Of a stretch of DNA of 23,427 nucleotides, positions 1 through 11,275 are shown piece after piece. Positions within the stretch are counted from its first letter, which is position 1, and every line of letters starts with the position of its first letter. The DNA is from Choristocarpus tenellus KU-1152 (taxonomy: Eukaryota > Phaeophyceae): contig CAXNAD020000248.1 of NCBI GenBank assembly GCA_964200185.2, positions 1-23,427 on the forward strand, given 5' to 3'. The notes beneath the pieces are model-generated. The model did not search any database. It worked only from the letters and a program-made list of their open reading frames with translations, and was not told where the DNA came from. The position numbers and the translations under genes are program-made.

Positions 1-31
1 CACCCACAGAGCAGGCCCTTGGTGGGGTATG
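1..31 (-). other. Possible partial exon at left edge
   Basis: On the minus strand the sequence just before position 31 is a strong acceptor, CTTTCCTCCTCCCATACAG. The 31 bases after it are open in all three frames and run off the window. It may be a further exon of the channel gene or of another minus-strand gene; it is too short to identify. Confidence 0.3.
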
Positions 32-480
32 CTGTATGGGAGGAGGAAAGAGTCTGAACCAGGCAAGAAAAACAAAGAAAGTATCGCAGAAACGTTAAGG
101 AGGAGGGGAGGGGGAGGGGGAGTTGGTCATTGAGGCAAGTTAGTACATTAATCAATCATCTCAACTCAAAAAATCACAGAAAAAAAAATGTACCTACTAA
201 TATATATAAAGTACATATTGATGGACTATCATGCTCAAGATATATCATGGCACAATCACTACTTTTTTCAATACATATATATACAATACATTACAATACA
301 TACAAATAGGCATACATCAGCTCAGCATCCACAAGCCTTCAGGAGCCAATGCCACAGGTACACGCATGGTCTCTTTTGTTATCTACAATATATTAAGGTG
401 TTGTACTATGTTCTAAATGTCTTTTGTGTCTTTATCTGACTTCCTTTGGACACAGGTTTGGGACCCCTCAGAATAATAAT

Positions 481-522
481 AGTAATGTTACTACTACTAC
501 TAATAATAATAATAATAATACT
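481..522. repeat. (TAA)n/(TAC)n microsatellite
   Basis: A trinucleotide run, TACTACTAC passing into about seven TAA units. Confidence 0.85.
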
Positions 523-1144
523 CTTCCCAGAACCTTTTGTCCTGGGAGGCTTCTTCTACCCTTCCTTCTGGAAGTCCACCTCAAGTACGGCCCCCCACAG
601 GAAAACAAGTAGCTCAATATATCAGGGGTTCGATTTGTTGACAAAGTATCATCTCAGTAGTGTAGAACAATTATCTCAATAGTGCAGAACAGTTACCAAG
701 TCAGTGTCTGCAGCAGAAACTGACAAAAACCTCTCAGGCTACCTACAAATATTATCCATTGCGTCTAAGGTATCCCCTCCTTAAACACTGGAAGCCCTAA
801 CCCTATCTGTGCTGTAACATTGTGGTGCACCTGTACTTTGGTGGGTATTATCTATGCTGCACCCTAAATAGCTTGTTCTGGGGGGCGGCCCAAGCAGCTT
901 GATCAACAGAATGATGGTTATGGACAAGTACGCTGGGAGTATATCCACTAACATCTGCCTCATACCCTTCAATCACTGTAGACCTGTCCTCCTCTAACAT
1001 CTCAACCCTTGGCACCAAATTACAAATACTCTAGTACTTGGAGCAGTCATCCCACCCCACCCTAACCTTGCCCTCATGCTGTATCAATGCAACTTGACAT
1101 GGTCAACCACTGTTGGCCTATCCTCCTACTGCCACTAAGCAACT

Positions 1145-1184
1145 CACTTTGTGACACACTTTGTGACACACTTTGTGACACACT
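1145..1184. repeat. 12-bp tandem repeat, three copies
   Basis: The unit ACTTTGTGACAC is repeated about three times without change. Confidence 0.85.
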
Positions 1185-1379
1185 AAAAAAGACCGCGAAA
1201 GACTGTGACTGATTCTTTTTTAAAGTAGACACTACTTCAAGTAGACACTACAGCTTGAGAGATAGCTTAGGCATCATCTTGAGTCAACAACAGGACATCT
1301 CACCGCAACTATCATTACTTTGGACAGCTCACATTACTTGTAGCTTGATCATGTCATAGGTCTCAAGGCCGCCTTCAAT

Positions 1380-1402
1380 ACACACACACACACACACACA
1401 CA
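1380..1402. repeat. (CA)n microsatellite
   Basis: An uninterrupted CA dinucleotide run. Confidence 0.95.
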
Positions 1403-1517
1403 CGTATGTATGTACATACTACAGAAGGGAAAGATCCTGCACCAGGCTATCAGACATATCACACATATCATGGTACGGACAGACTGCTATTGGAAGCGCA
1501 CAGTGTTGGAGGGGAGG

Positions 1518-1631
1518 TGGTACTAGGTACTAGGTACAAGGTACAAGGTACAAGGTACAAGGTACAAGGTACAAGGTACAAGGTACAAGGTACAAGGTAC
1601 TAGGTACTAGGTACTAGGTACTAGGTACTAG
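1518..1631. repeat. 7-bp tandem array (AGGTACW)
   Basis: About 16 copies of AGGTACA or AGGTACT, with the T form at both ends and the A form in the middle. Seven is not a multiple of three, so the array keeps more than one frame open and creates a false reading frame (KVQGTRY repeats). Confidence 0.95.
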
Positions 1632-1771
1632 GGGGGCGGGATTGTGAGTGCTTTTGAAACTCCTTGGAGACTATTGAAACTGCTCCTGTGTACCTATCAT
1701 GCTGGTTTGGCTCGATTGCATGATCCACCTACCATGCAACTGTCACTCCGTATCATCATCTAAGGACTTGC

Positions 1772-3537
1772 GTAACCCTAACCCTAAGTAACACAATGAG
1801 GGGGACACAGAAATCGGTTTGTTTCAAACCACGCCTTGAGCCAATCCGTAGCTCTTTTTATATATTCTTGAGAAACCCTTGCAGAAAGGACAAAGAGCCT
1901 TGCAGAAACTCAGGGTTAGGGTTAGGTTCTGTTTGAATCAGTTGTGGCATCATGAAGGTTAGGGTTAGGGTTTAGTAACAACAAGAGTAACGCTTACTAC
2001 ATCGTGTTAGCTACACTTTGGAAATGGAAGAGATCAAATGTCAACCACTTTCAAGAACGCCTTACAGGTTTAAGGTACCTTGCCCCAATCAGCATGGCCA
2101 ACCCTTCCTAGGCGACATTGGAGGGTATTATTAGGCCAGGCGAAATGTATTGCCCAGTCCGAGGGGGGATCAGTGTTGGCAGGGGGAGGGGGGGGGGTAT
2201 AGATTGAGTACAAGAGGGCTTACAATATTACCCTCCCAGTTGGGACAGGGGTACAGTTAGCATTAACCCTTTCACCTCTGAGTTATGCTGCACTTTCTTC
2301 TGGGTTTAGTTTGAAGTTAGAGATCATGATAGCAATGACTTAGGAAGGCGTGTTGCCCTCTACAAAACTAAACGCTCGTGCCTTGGCTGCTCATAACGCC
2401 CCTTTACAAACCTAAAAAGCGACAATTGAGGTAGTGCAAATACTTGACACTTTAATAACTTAAGGGGAAGAGGCATGCATCACTTCCAACACCTCTTGGC
2501 CAAATGTGCACCCCAAAATGACTTGGGAGTGAAAAGGAGAGCACGGTGCTCATACCTATCCATGAATGTCGTGACATGACTGGTCAACAAGGTCGCATGG
2601 TCTCAGTAGTCAAACCCTAACCCTAACCCATAATAACACAACTGAAGATGTTAGGGTTAGGGCTTCATCAACAGAGAGGTGTAATAATAATAAATTTGTT
2701 GTCGAAGATGCATTAGGTTGATTGCACTCAAGTGTACTGTTCGTCTGCACTTCCATTAAAAAAAAATAGGACTTTCTCAACCCTAACCCTAACCTCTAAA
2801 TCTTCCCTATAGGTGAAGTTGATACAAGCACAAGAGTACCTTCTCCTTCACAGTCAGACCACTTGTAGCCAATACAGCAATGGAGACATCGGGGTTGACT
2901 TTTCACTTCAGGGTTAGGGTTAGGGTTGATGGATACAACATACATTAAGGTGGTCAAAGTAACTTCTCACCAAAACGTTTTTAAAAAAAACGTAACTCTT
3001 GAAGAAAGAAAAAGATCTTCAGGAGTGGTAAGAAATATCAGACAGGCCACGCCTATGCCCCTTGAAAACATGATCATCAAACTCAAAGATTAAATTCTTC
3101 CCTTAAAAATCAGGTAGTACATAACAATACTCAAGTGATACATAACTATAATCAAGTACTACATAATGATAATCAAGTGATGCATAACCACGATCAAGTA
3201 CTACGTACTGATAATTAAGTAATACATAGCGATAGCACCATATATACAGGACCTTCCAAGAGACCATCCTGTCCTTCAGTAACCCTGTTTCCAAAGTCTC
3301 TCATCACAGCATCCATTAGTCACATTTCCTCTACAACTTTGTGCTCTTGGAGGGTGGATATGATCTGTGATATCCTTGTAATCTTCTTGTAAACGACACC
3401 AAACTGGTGAGACATTACACTATAAAACCTCCTTCATCGCCTGAATCATTTCCCTCTACTTTGCCAGCCCTGTACAGACCCCCTTGGACAACCACCTCAA
3501 TAGGCCTCTTCTCCAAACCCTAACCCTAACCCCAGGC
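1772..3537. repeat. Cluster of short interstitial telomere repeats
   Basis: Islands of two to three CCCTAA or TTAGGG units near 1773, 1911, 1958, 2614, 2650, 2781, 2911 and 3516. Orientation alternates between strands, so this is not one decayed telomere end. Pairs in opposite orientation sit close together (2614 and 2650). Confidence 0.9.
3118..3235. repeat. Degenerate 15/30-bp tandem repeat
   Basis: Repeated units of the type AATCAAGTACTACATAATGAT with base changes, about four 30-base units. The minus-strand frame through it (LDYHYVVLDYSYVSLEY) is a by-product of the repeat. Confidence 0.7.
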
Positions 3538-3651
3538 TGAACAGATTGCACCACTTGCCTGCCGATTGAGCACCTCCTTTGAAGCCTCTTTGTTCTAGAT
3601 TTAGGGCTAGCAGTAGTCCACGAGTTCAGCAAATTTGGGTGAACCTTAAAA

Positions 3652-3676
3652 GGTTAGGGTTTAACCCTAACCCTAA
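3652..3676. repeat. Head-to-head telomere repeat palindrome
   Basis: GGTTAGGGTTTAACCCTAAC followed by one more CCTAA: TTAGGG units meet CCCTAA units at a central TTTAA, so the strand can fold back on itself. Confidence 0.9.
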
Positions 3677-3903
3677 GAAGGAAACTGTATTTTTTTACTG
3701 CAAACCTAAGTACATATGGCAGACTGGTTGGGTTTGGGCCGATGGCCTACGGAAATACTCTAAAAGCTTGAGAGTCAAAGGTAAGGAGTGTTCCCATGTC
3801 ACGGACAAAGAAAATACAAAAAAAAGTGCACCCCTTGACACCAAGCAGGTACAAGGACTAAGTTGAGGTGCCAATCACCTTCCTTCGATGTTCCATGTCC
3901 GTC

Positions 3904-3927
3904 ACCCTAACCCTAACCCTAACCCTA
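3904..3927. repeat. Interstitial telomere repeat, four units
   Basis: Four CCCTAA units on the plus strand, the last one changed to CCCTAG. Confidence 0.95.
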
Positions 3928-4195
3928 GAATATAGTCCAAAATGAAACAAGTTTTTACTTTTGGCCCTTCTCAAGCACCTAAGTTCCTACAAGATCAAAC
4001 ATGGATGTGAATGAAACTGGATGGCGTCAGCATCATGTACCTATGAAAGATGATGTGAATGGACACCATTGGGGTTTCTTTCCGGAACAAAGTATTTTGC
4101 TCCTCTGTGGGAAGATTCAAATGCTCTTGAGCAATAGAAGTGACATACTTGGTGAGATTGTTTCACACGTTGCAGACGCGTGCGAGGGAGTTTAC

Positions 4196-4312
4196 AACTC
4201 ATTAATACAACTCATTAATGCAACTCATTAAAGCAACTCATTAATACAACTCATTAATGCAACTCATTAATACAACTCATTAATACAACTCATTAATGCA
4301 ACTCATTAATGC
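4196..4312. repeat. 13-bp tandem array beside exon 10
   Basis: Nine copies of AACTCATTAATRC. On the minus strand the array begins about 10 bases after the donor of channel exon 10, so it fills the start of that intron. Confidence 0.92.
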
Positions 4313-4322
4313 AAGACCCTAC

Positions 4323-4441
4323 CACACGCTCTGCAATACACCACTGGTCACTCTCCAAATCACTTAAGTGCCTCTTTTTCTTCTTTTTTGACAGTTTCAT
4401 CAGTTTCACTCCTTTGTTGGTGAGAAGCAGCTGCAACCACC
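4323..4441 (-). CDS. Channel exon 10 (domain II S1 end to S2 start)
   Basis: The exon opens after a pyrimidine-rich acceptor (AATTTCTTCACTAG) in the phase left by exon 9. Joined, the two read FIAAVIMC-G-WLQLLLTNKG, a continuous hydrophobic S1. A lysine-rich loop follows (KLMKLSKKKKKRHL), then QWCIAERV, matching the plant TPC1 start of S2 ('PWQVAEFVFG'). The donor is GTGTG|GTAGGG, phase 0. A second frame across the exon is also open (VVAAASHQQRSETDETVKK, then stop) but matches nothing I know. The identification rests on the phase match and the short S2 similarity. Confidence 0.5.
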
Positions 4442-7400
4442 CTAGTGAAGAAATTGAATATTGGTCGCCTCCATCACGTAAGCACACAAAATTCTCCTTA
4501 GAAATTGAAGTCCAAGTAAGTAATTTGTTCATTTTTTATTGTCGGATACTGGGTGAAATAACTGTTAAAATAACTGGTAAGATAACTGTTAAAATAACTG
4601 TTAAAATAACTGTTAAAATAACTGGTAAGATAACTGTTAATATAACTGTTAATATAACTGTTAAATAACTGGTAATATAACTGGAAAAACAACTGGTAAA
4701 ACAACTGGTAAGATAACTGGTAAGATAACTGGTAAGAAAATGTGACCGAAAAATCGTTTCCCTTGTGTACACGATCATCCCAACATAGTGCGCTTCAACC
4801 GTTGACCGTCTCAATAGTTTTCATTCATGAGGGTGTGTCATCCTGCCACCTTAACATTTTCCCACAGCAGCAAGCAATAAAACTGTTCAATGTTGCTATC
4901 CCTAACCCTAGGTCAAGGACCACCCCAGCTTTGAAAGAAAAGTATTCACACACAAGGTACAGTACTAACCCTAACCCTATCCCTATCCCTATCCCTAACC
5001 CTAACCCTAACCCAAGAACTGAATGCCTGCCAGCAAGTGCTAATGTCCCAAGTAATGGAAGAAAGGAACAGTACAGTCATCATAGCATCAACAATGTAGA
5101 TCATAACACTAACCCTAACTGTAACCTGAACACCTCGACCACTTCCACCATTAACAGCGATATCAAGTGCTTCAATAAATCAACTTAGAGATTGGGGTAC
5201 ACTCAACAGTGGCAGGAACAGGGGCGGGTAAGCCTTGTGCAACTGAGCAGGAGCATTCTAGACCTTACCCTAACCCTAAGCACATATTCACATATTCTTG
5301 GGTCATCTTATCCTGCCATAACCCTATGATGACCCCCCTGCTTTCTAATCCCACATACCCTGACCTTTACCCTAATCTCCTCTTCCCATACTCCTGGAAT
5401 TACACCAAATACCTCTACAGGCACCATGAACAAGTAGCCCTATAGCATTGTACTTACAAAGGAAAAGGGTGTCTCCACACTATCATCCTAGGTAAACCCT
5501 AACCCCAACACTGGCTCGCCTTTTCCATTTGAATTCAATCAAAAACCAAGAGAGTACCACACTCCACCTATCTCTTTGAAATGCCACACATAATCAACTC
5601 ACCAAACACAATCAACTCACCACACATAATCAACTCACCAAACACAATCAACTCACCACACATAATCAACTCACCAAACACAATCAACTCACCAAACACA
5701 ATCAACTCACCACACACAATCAACTCACCAAACACAATCAACTCACCAAACACAATCAACTCACCAAACACAATCAACTCACCAAACACAATCAACTCAC
5801 CAAACACAATCAACTCACCAAACACAATCAACTCACCAAACACAATCAACTCACCACACATAATCAACTCACCACACATAATCACAGCAGCAATGAACTT
5901 GTTCCAATACACAGGCGGAGGCATCCACTTGCTCTTGCACACAGCCCTTAGCAGTTCAGACATTCTCTTCGGAAGTCCAAACCTCGACTTATTAGCCCTC
6001 TGGGCCCTCTTGTCTGTATTGATAAACACATAGCTGAGAACCTACCTCAGGGCATACATAACAACAAGGACATATATGTGAGTTGGAAGCACTACGGTTA
6101 GGGTAGGCGGTGAACGCACAGCAAAATAAATAAATAAAAAGATTTGTGCAGCACGGTAGACATTGGGGACCTCAAAAAAGGTACCAGTGTAAAGGTACAG
6201 GGCGCGCAGTAGACAAGCATCCAACACTCATCTATTAGCATTAGGGTTAGGGTCACCAACAGAATGGATAGGGACAAGTCTCACAACAGGGCATCACAGA
6301 CCTCTATTAGCTGAGGGTTAGGGTTAGGGTTAGGGTCCTTCCATCGGTTCTCTTACATGACCCTCAAGGAATCACTCACACCCCATCCATCCATCCATCC
6401 AAGCAACCACTCATCTATCAAATCAAGTTAGGGTTAGGGTTAGGGTTACCGTTTTCTGCGAGCAAAGTCTCCTTGTACGCACGTGTGAATGGACAACTCG
6501 CACACGGTCCCACAGACAACACCAATAAAGCCAGCACGCCTCAAACACTACCTCAGAGTAGCACACCAATAAACCACATATGCAAGTAAGCAAATGGCAC
6601 TCTGAGAAAAGTCTAGGAATAGGTCTAGACTAAGTCACTAACCCTAACCCTAAGTATGGAATGAATCGATGCAAGTGGTGGGAGTGATGTAGATGATGCC
6701 TCGTTTCATATGATATGATATGAAGAGATAGTGTATCCTATTTGTTCAAGGCAGTATGTGAGTCTCCCCATTGGTGGATGTGTTGCTGTTCATGTACACC
6801 CCTTACCCAGTCAGTCTTACCATAACTGCCCTACCATTATTTTATTAGTTATTCAGTACAAAATCTGTACCAATGGCAAGATAGTTGTTTCTCCAAGTGT
6901 CAGAATATCTCGTACTCTCCATCTGCCTGTTTAAGCAGAGCCTAATCATTCTCAACACAAAGACAAACTGAAAGGCTCATCTGCAATATTCCTCAACACC
7001 CACACATAGAGACACCCAAAATGCCTTCTATCCAGTAGGAAACCCTAAGAGAAACCCATTCCCATCCACTCCCCAACAAAATGGACCTCCACTCTACCCC
7101 CATTTATTTCATGTGTTATGGGATAATTCAAAGATCCCTAACCCTAACGGTGTGATACACCACCAACAACACAATACAAAAACCTCCCTTCTCCCTAATC
7201 ATTAATATCCATGCACCTGGAGAAATTTCCAGTCATACTTGACACAGCGCCTACTTGGAAAATTCCTAGAGAAATTTCCAGTCATACTTGACTCAGCACC
7301 TACTTGGAAAATTCCTAGGCATTGTCATACATTTATCACAGACTGATACATATACAAAGGGGGTAAGGGTATCTGCTGTCCCTTGTAGATATCATATTGG

Positions 7401-7886
7401 AGTCCTTTCAAGGAAGGGTAACCCTAACCCTTTCATAAGGAATATTTGCAGGGGGGGTTAGAATCCAAAGGGTGCAGTACCCTCTGTACTTTACAGAACC
7501 TACAGTAAGTACAGCAAAGTACTGAAAAGTACTGAGAAAATAGGGAGGTAGTGCAGTCAAGAACTAGGAAGTTCTGAAAAGTACAGTACAGTGAAATACG
7601 GTAAGAAAAGTACTGAAAAGTACAGTACAGTGAAACACGGTAAGAAAGGTACACAGCCACACCTGCCGTAGCTCCATGAACCCAAGCACATCAAGCTCGT
7701 CTGAGAAGTTGGATGCTATCTCAAAGTGCATCGCCCGCTCTTGCCATGTGAGGTTTGGCTTCAGGTGCTTCAAGAAGTGGTCCCAGACGATCATGCTCAG
7801 CTTGCCTGTTCCCTGTCAACACCACAGATCAATGCGCCACAGTCAGGGTGTGTGTTGGAATGAACTGTTGCTTTGACATGATGCAT

Positions 7887-7931
<45 letters not shown>

Positions 7932-10900
7932 GCACTGAGCAGCACCACTAGCTTAACCAATCCAATGCTTATCATAGCATCTTAGTATCACAGTACCAAG
8001 CACAACCCTAATCACAGTACCAATCTAAGGTCCAATAAGTTGAAGGGGCATACAGTAAACCTAACCCTAAGATGGTATCAACCAAATAAACTTAACCAAG
8101 ATAATGATAATTAGAAGTTATCAATAGGTAACAATAATATAACATCAATACAACAATAATATAACATCAATATAACAATAATATAACAACAAAAAAAGTA
8201 GCAAGCAATCAACTGATACTACTTATCCATTGACAAGATCATCAATAAAAAAAAGTAATTAAGTACTGTGTTGCAACGTACTATTGATAACACTCATAAC
8301 TGTTTGTGTTGTAAATCATACCGATCCAATCACTCACTCCGACAAACTGCTATTCATCAATAAAAAAATTGAATCTTGATTGCTTGATTTGTTTTTTGTA
8401 TGTTTTTTTTTGTACGATTGTGAGCTACCCGCATTTCCACCCTAACCCTCAGCAATTCACGCCTCCATCCACGCACTGTGTGTAAGTTTGTTTCCACTGT
8501 GATCAAGTACTCTGATATTTACCAGAACTATTTGACTTACCCCTCACAAGTCACACTTTGTATTCACAAGAGTAGTAGCATACACTCCATGTTGACACAC
8601 CAATAGAAATAATAGTAACAGTAGGATTGAACCAATAAAACAAACTAATTTTTTTTCCAAGTATTACCTCTCGTTTTTCGAAAAGTAGAACAGAATCAGC
8701 AGTTACCAGATAACCCTAACCCTAACCCTAACCCTAATCTGCAATTAATCTTCAGATGCAAAGAGGTGTGTAGAACACAATTAAACAAATGAGTACATAC
8801 ATAATTGCATAGTAGTACTTGGTGTGCCATGCCATGTCATCACAGGACGTGGGGCTTGCCATTGTCCAATGACAGCAAACCATCATCTCATACCTTCCAC
8901 TCAATATACTACAGTGTAACACAATACTTTTATTCATATAGTACAGTGAATTACAATCATACAATACAATACTTGAAAGTACTATAACATAAAGTGCTAT
9001 ACTGTACTGTGTATAAAACAGAATAAAATAAAATAAAAACAGGATACTCAACGTTCCATTCGAGAAACCTATCACTCTGGAGACCACAATCATGTCTCAA
9101 TAAACAGTGTAAAGTCAATAGAAAAAGACATAAAACACAGGACACATGTTACATTCAGACAAGAGGGTGCATGCACCCTAACCCCAACCCAATAGTCACA
9201 GCTCTAATGCATACTTGGCACAGAATCGAGATTTTCCTACTACACCAAAGTTGTTGCCATATTGAATTTCTCGAGCTTGGCTGGTCTGGTCCAACATCAC
9301 TCAAGAGCAGTACTCTCTGAAGAGACACCTCAATACTATCAATAGAGTAGTATTATTGGACTATTTTCAATAGACTAGTATTAATAGACTAATATCAGTA
9401 GACTCCTATTAATACACTATTACCAATATACTACCATTAATAGACTACTATTAATAGACTAGTATAAATAATAGACTAATACCAATTGACTACTATCAAT
9501 AGACTACCATTAATAGACTAATACCAATAAACTACTATTAATATACTAATACCAATAAACTACTATTAACATACTAATATGAATAGACTACCATTAATAG
9601 ACTAATACCAATAAACTACTATTAACAAACAAATATGAATAGACTACCATTAATAGACTAATACCAATAAACTGCTATTAACAAACTAATATAAATAGAC
9701 TACCATTAATAGACTAATACCAATAAACTACTAATAACATACTAATATGAATAAAGTATAGTATCAATAGACTAACATCAAAAGACTAGTGTTAATAGAC
9801 TAGTATCAATAGAATAGTATTAATGAGACTAATACCAATTGACTAGTATTAATAGACTACCACCAATAAACTAGTATTGATAGACTAGTAGTAATAGACT
9901 ATTTCTATAGACTGGTATTAACAGACTAATATCAGTAGACTCCTATTAATAGACCAATAACAATAGACTACTACTAAAAGACTAATATCAATAAACTACT
10001 ATTAACATACTAATATAAATAGACTAGGGTTAGGGTTAGTATACTCATACAACCAGCGTATTTCAATTGGGATATGCTAAAGATCGACTCAGAAAATACT
10101 TCAAATAAGTGCAGGACTAGGGTCTAGAACTAGGGTCCAGCCTAGCAGAAGAAGTTTCTCTCACCTTAGGATCCATTGTAGCAAAGGCTGCATTGAGTCC
10201 CTTGAGCTCCTTCAAACGCTCATTCTTCACCTACTCCCATATTGATAAGTGTACACAAAAGCACATCACATACACAACACAACAGATATAATGTCAACAT
10301 ATGAATGAATGGGAGAGGTAAAATAAAAAAATGATGTAACAAATAAAAACAGTTGTGAGCAACAAGAGGATAAATATATATATATATATATATATTCTCA
10401 GGTTAGGGTTAAGTGTACCACGAATAATATCCAAGTACATTTAAACTATTAGTAGTACATTTAGATTATTATTAGTACACTAAAACTATTAGTAGTACAT
10501 TTAGATTATTAATAGTACACTAAAACTATTAGTAGTACATTTAGATTATTATTAGTACACTAAAACTATTAGTAGTACATTTAGATTATTATTAGTACAC
10601 TAAAACTATTAGTAGTACATTTAGATTATTATTAGTACATTAAAACTATTAGTAGTACATTTAGATTATTAATAGTACACTAAAACTATTAGTAGTATAT
10701 TTAGATTATTATTAGTACACTAAAACTATTAGTAGTACATTTAGATTATTATTAGTACACTAAAACTATTAGTAGTACATTTAGATTATTATTAGTACAC
10801 TAAAACTATTAGTAGTACATTTAGATTATTAATAGAACATTAAAACTATTAGTAGTACATTTAGATTATTATTAGTACACTAAAACTATTAGTAGTGCAT

Positions 10901-11240
10901 TTAGATTATTAATAGTACATTTAAAATATCAACAGTATGAAAGATAAACAAGAAAAAAAGTATTCACCACCCTGACACACCTCCTGTTATGTAAAAAGCA
11001 CACCAGCATCAAACCAAACTGTGAACTAGACACATTCAAAAGATGAGATTAAAAATTGAGGAGCTATCCATTACAAAACAAGTTGCAACCACCTTCTGAC
11101 CATTTGTCATCCAGTATGAACCACTCTCAGCCATGCCCGGTACATTCCTTTTAAAGTGTCAACAAACATCTCATTCATAAAATTTTTAAAAGCGGTGAGA
11201 TTCCACACCATACTCCTTCCACACACACACCCCCCCCCCC

Positions 11241-11275
<35 letters not shown>

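Larger units (their letters stand above)
32..4195. other. Repeat-rich region without a recognised gene
   Basis: This 4.2 kb holds microsatellites, short tandem arrays and about ten telomere-repeat islands on both strands. If the channel gene continues leftward this is mostly intron. No exon for domain II S2-S6 could be matched with confidence. Minus-strand acceptor-like tracts occur near 2518 and 3000, but the short open stretches behind them match nothing I know. Confidence 0.6.
4442..5872 (-). other. Channel intron 9
   Basis: A 1431-base intron if exon 10 is right. It holds the 12-bp array, a mixed telomere array near 5 kb, and the 18-bp donor array at its start. No other exon was recognised. 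Confidence 0.5.
6000..7662 (-). other. Channel intron 8
   Basis: About 1.66 kb between exons 8 and 9, with telomere islands near 6241, 6315, 6427, 6640 and 7137, a CATC run near 6385, a 49-bp duplication and a 39-bp duplication. No exon was found. An intervening exon is possible because the exon 9 acceptor is uncertain. Confidence 0.6.
7813..10164 (-). other. Channel intron 7
   Basis: A 2352-base intron. It holds a GA run, an AT-rich 19-bp repeat near 8135-8190, a telomere array at 8711 and the long degenerate array at 9330-10022. No exon was recognised between 8190 and 9330, which is AT-rich with ordinary complexity. Confidence 0.75.

Noticed and set aside
870-972. Minus-strand stretch MLVDILPAYLSITIILLIKL, possible S4-S5/S5 of domain II
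   Set aside because: Hydrophobic and in the right order, but without a convincing acceptor or donor, and another frame over the same bases is equally open.
4742-5188. Plus-strand frame with Asn-Pro repeats
   Set aside because: The NPNPNP stretch is a translation of CCCTAA units; the rest shows no domain.
5568-6033. Long reading frames on both strands through the 18-bp array
   Set aside because: They exist because the 18-base unit has no stop in several frames. Only the unique part at 5873-5999 on the minus strand shows similarity to the channel.
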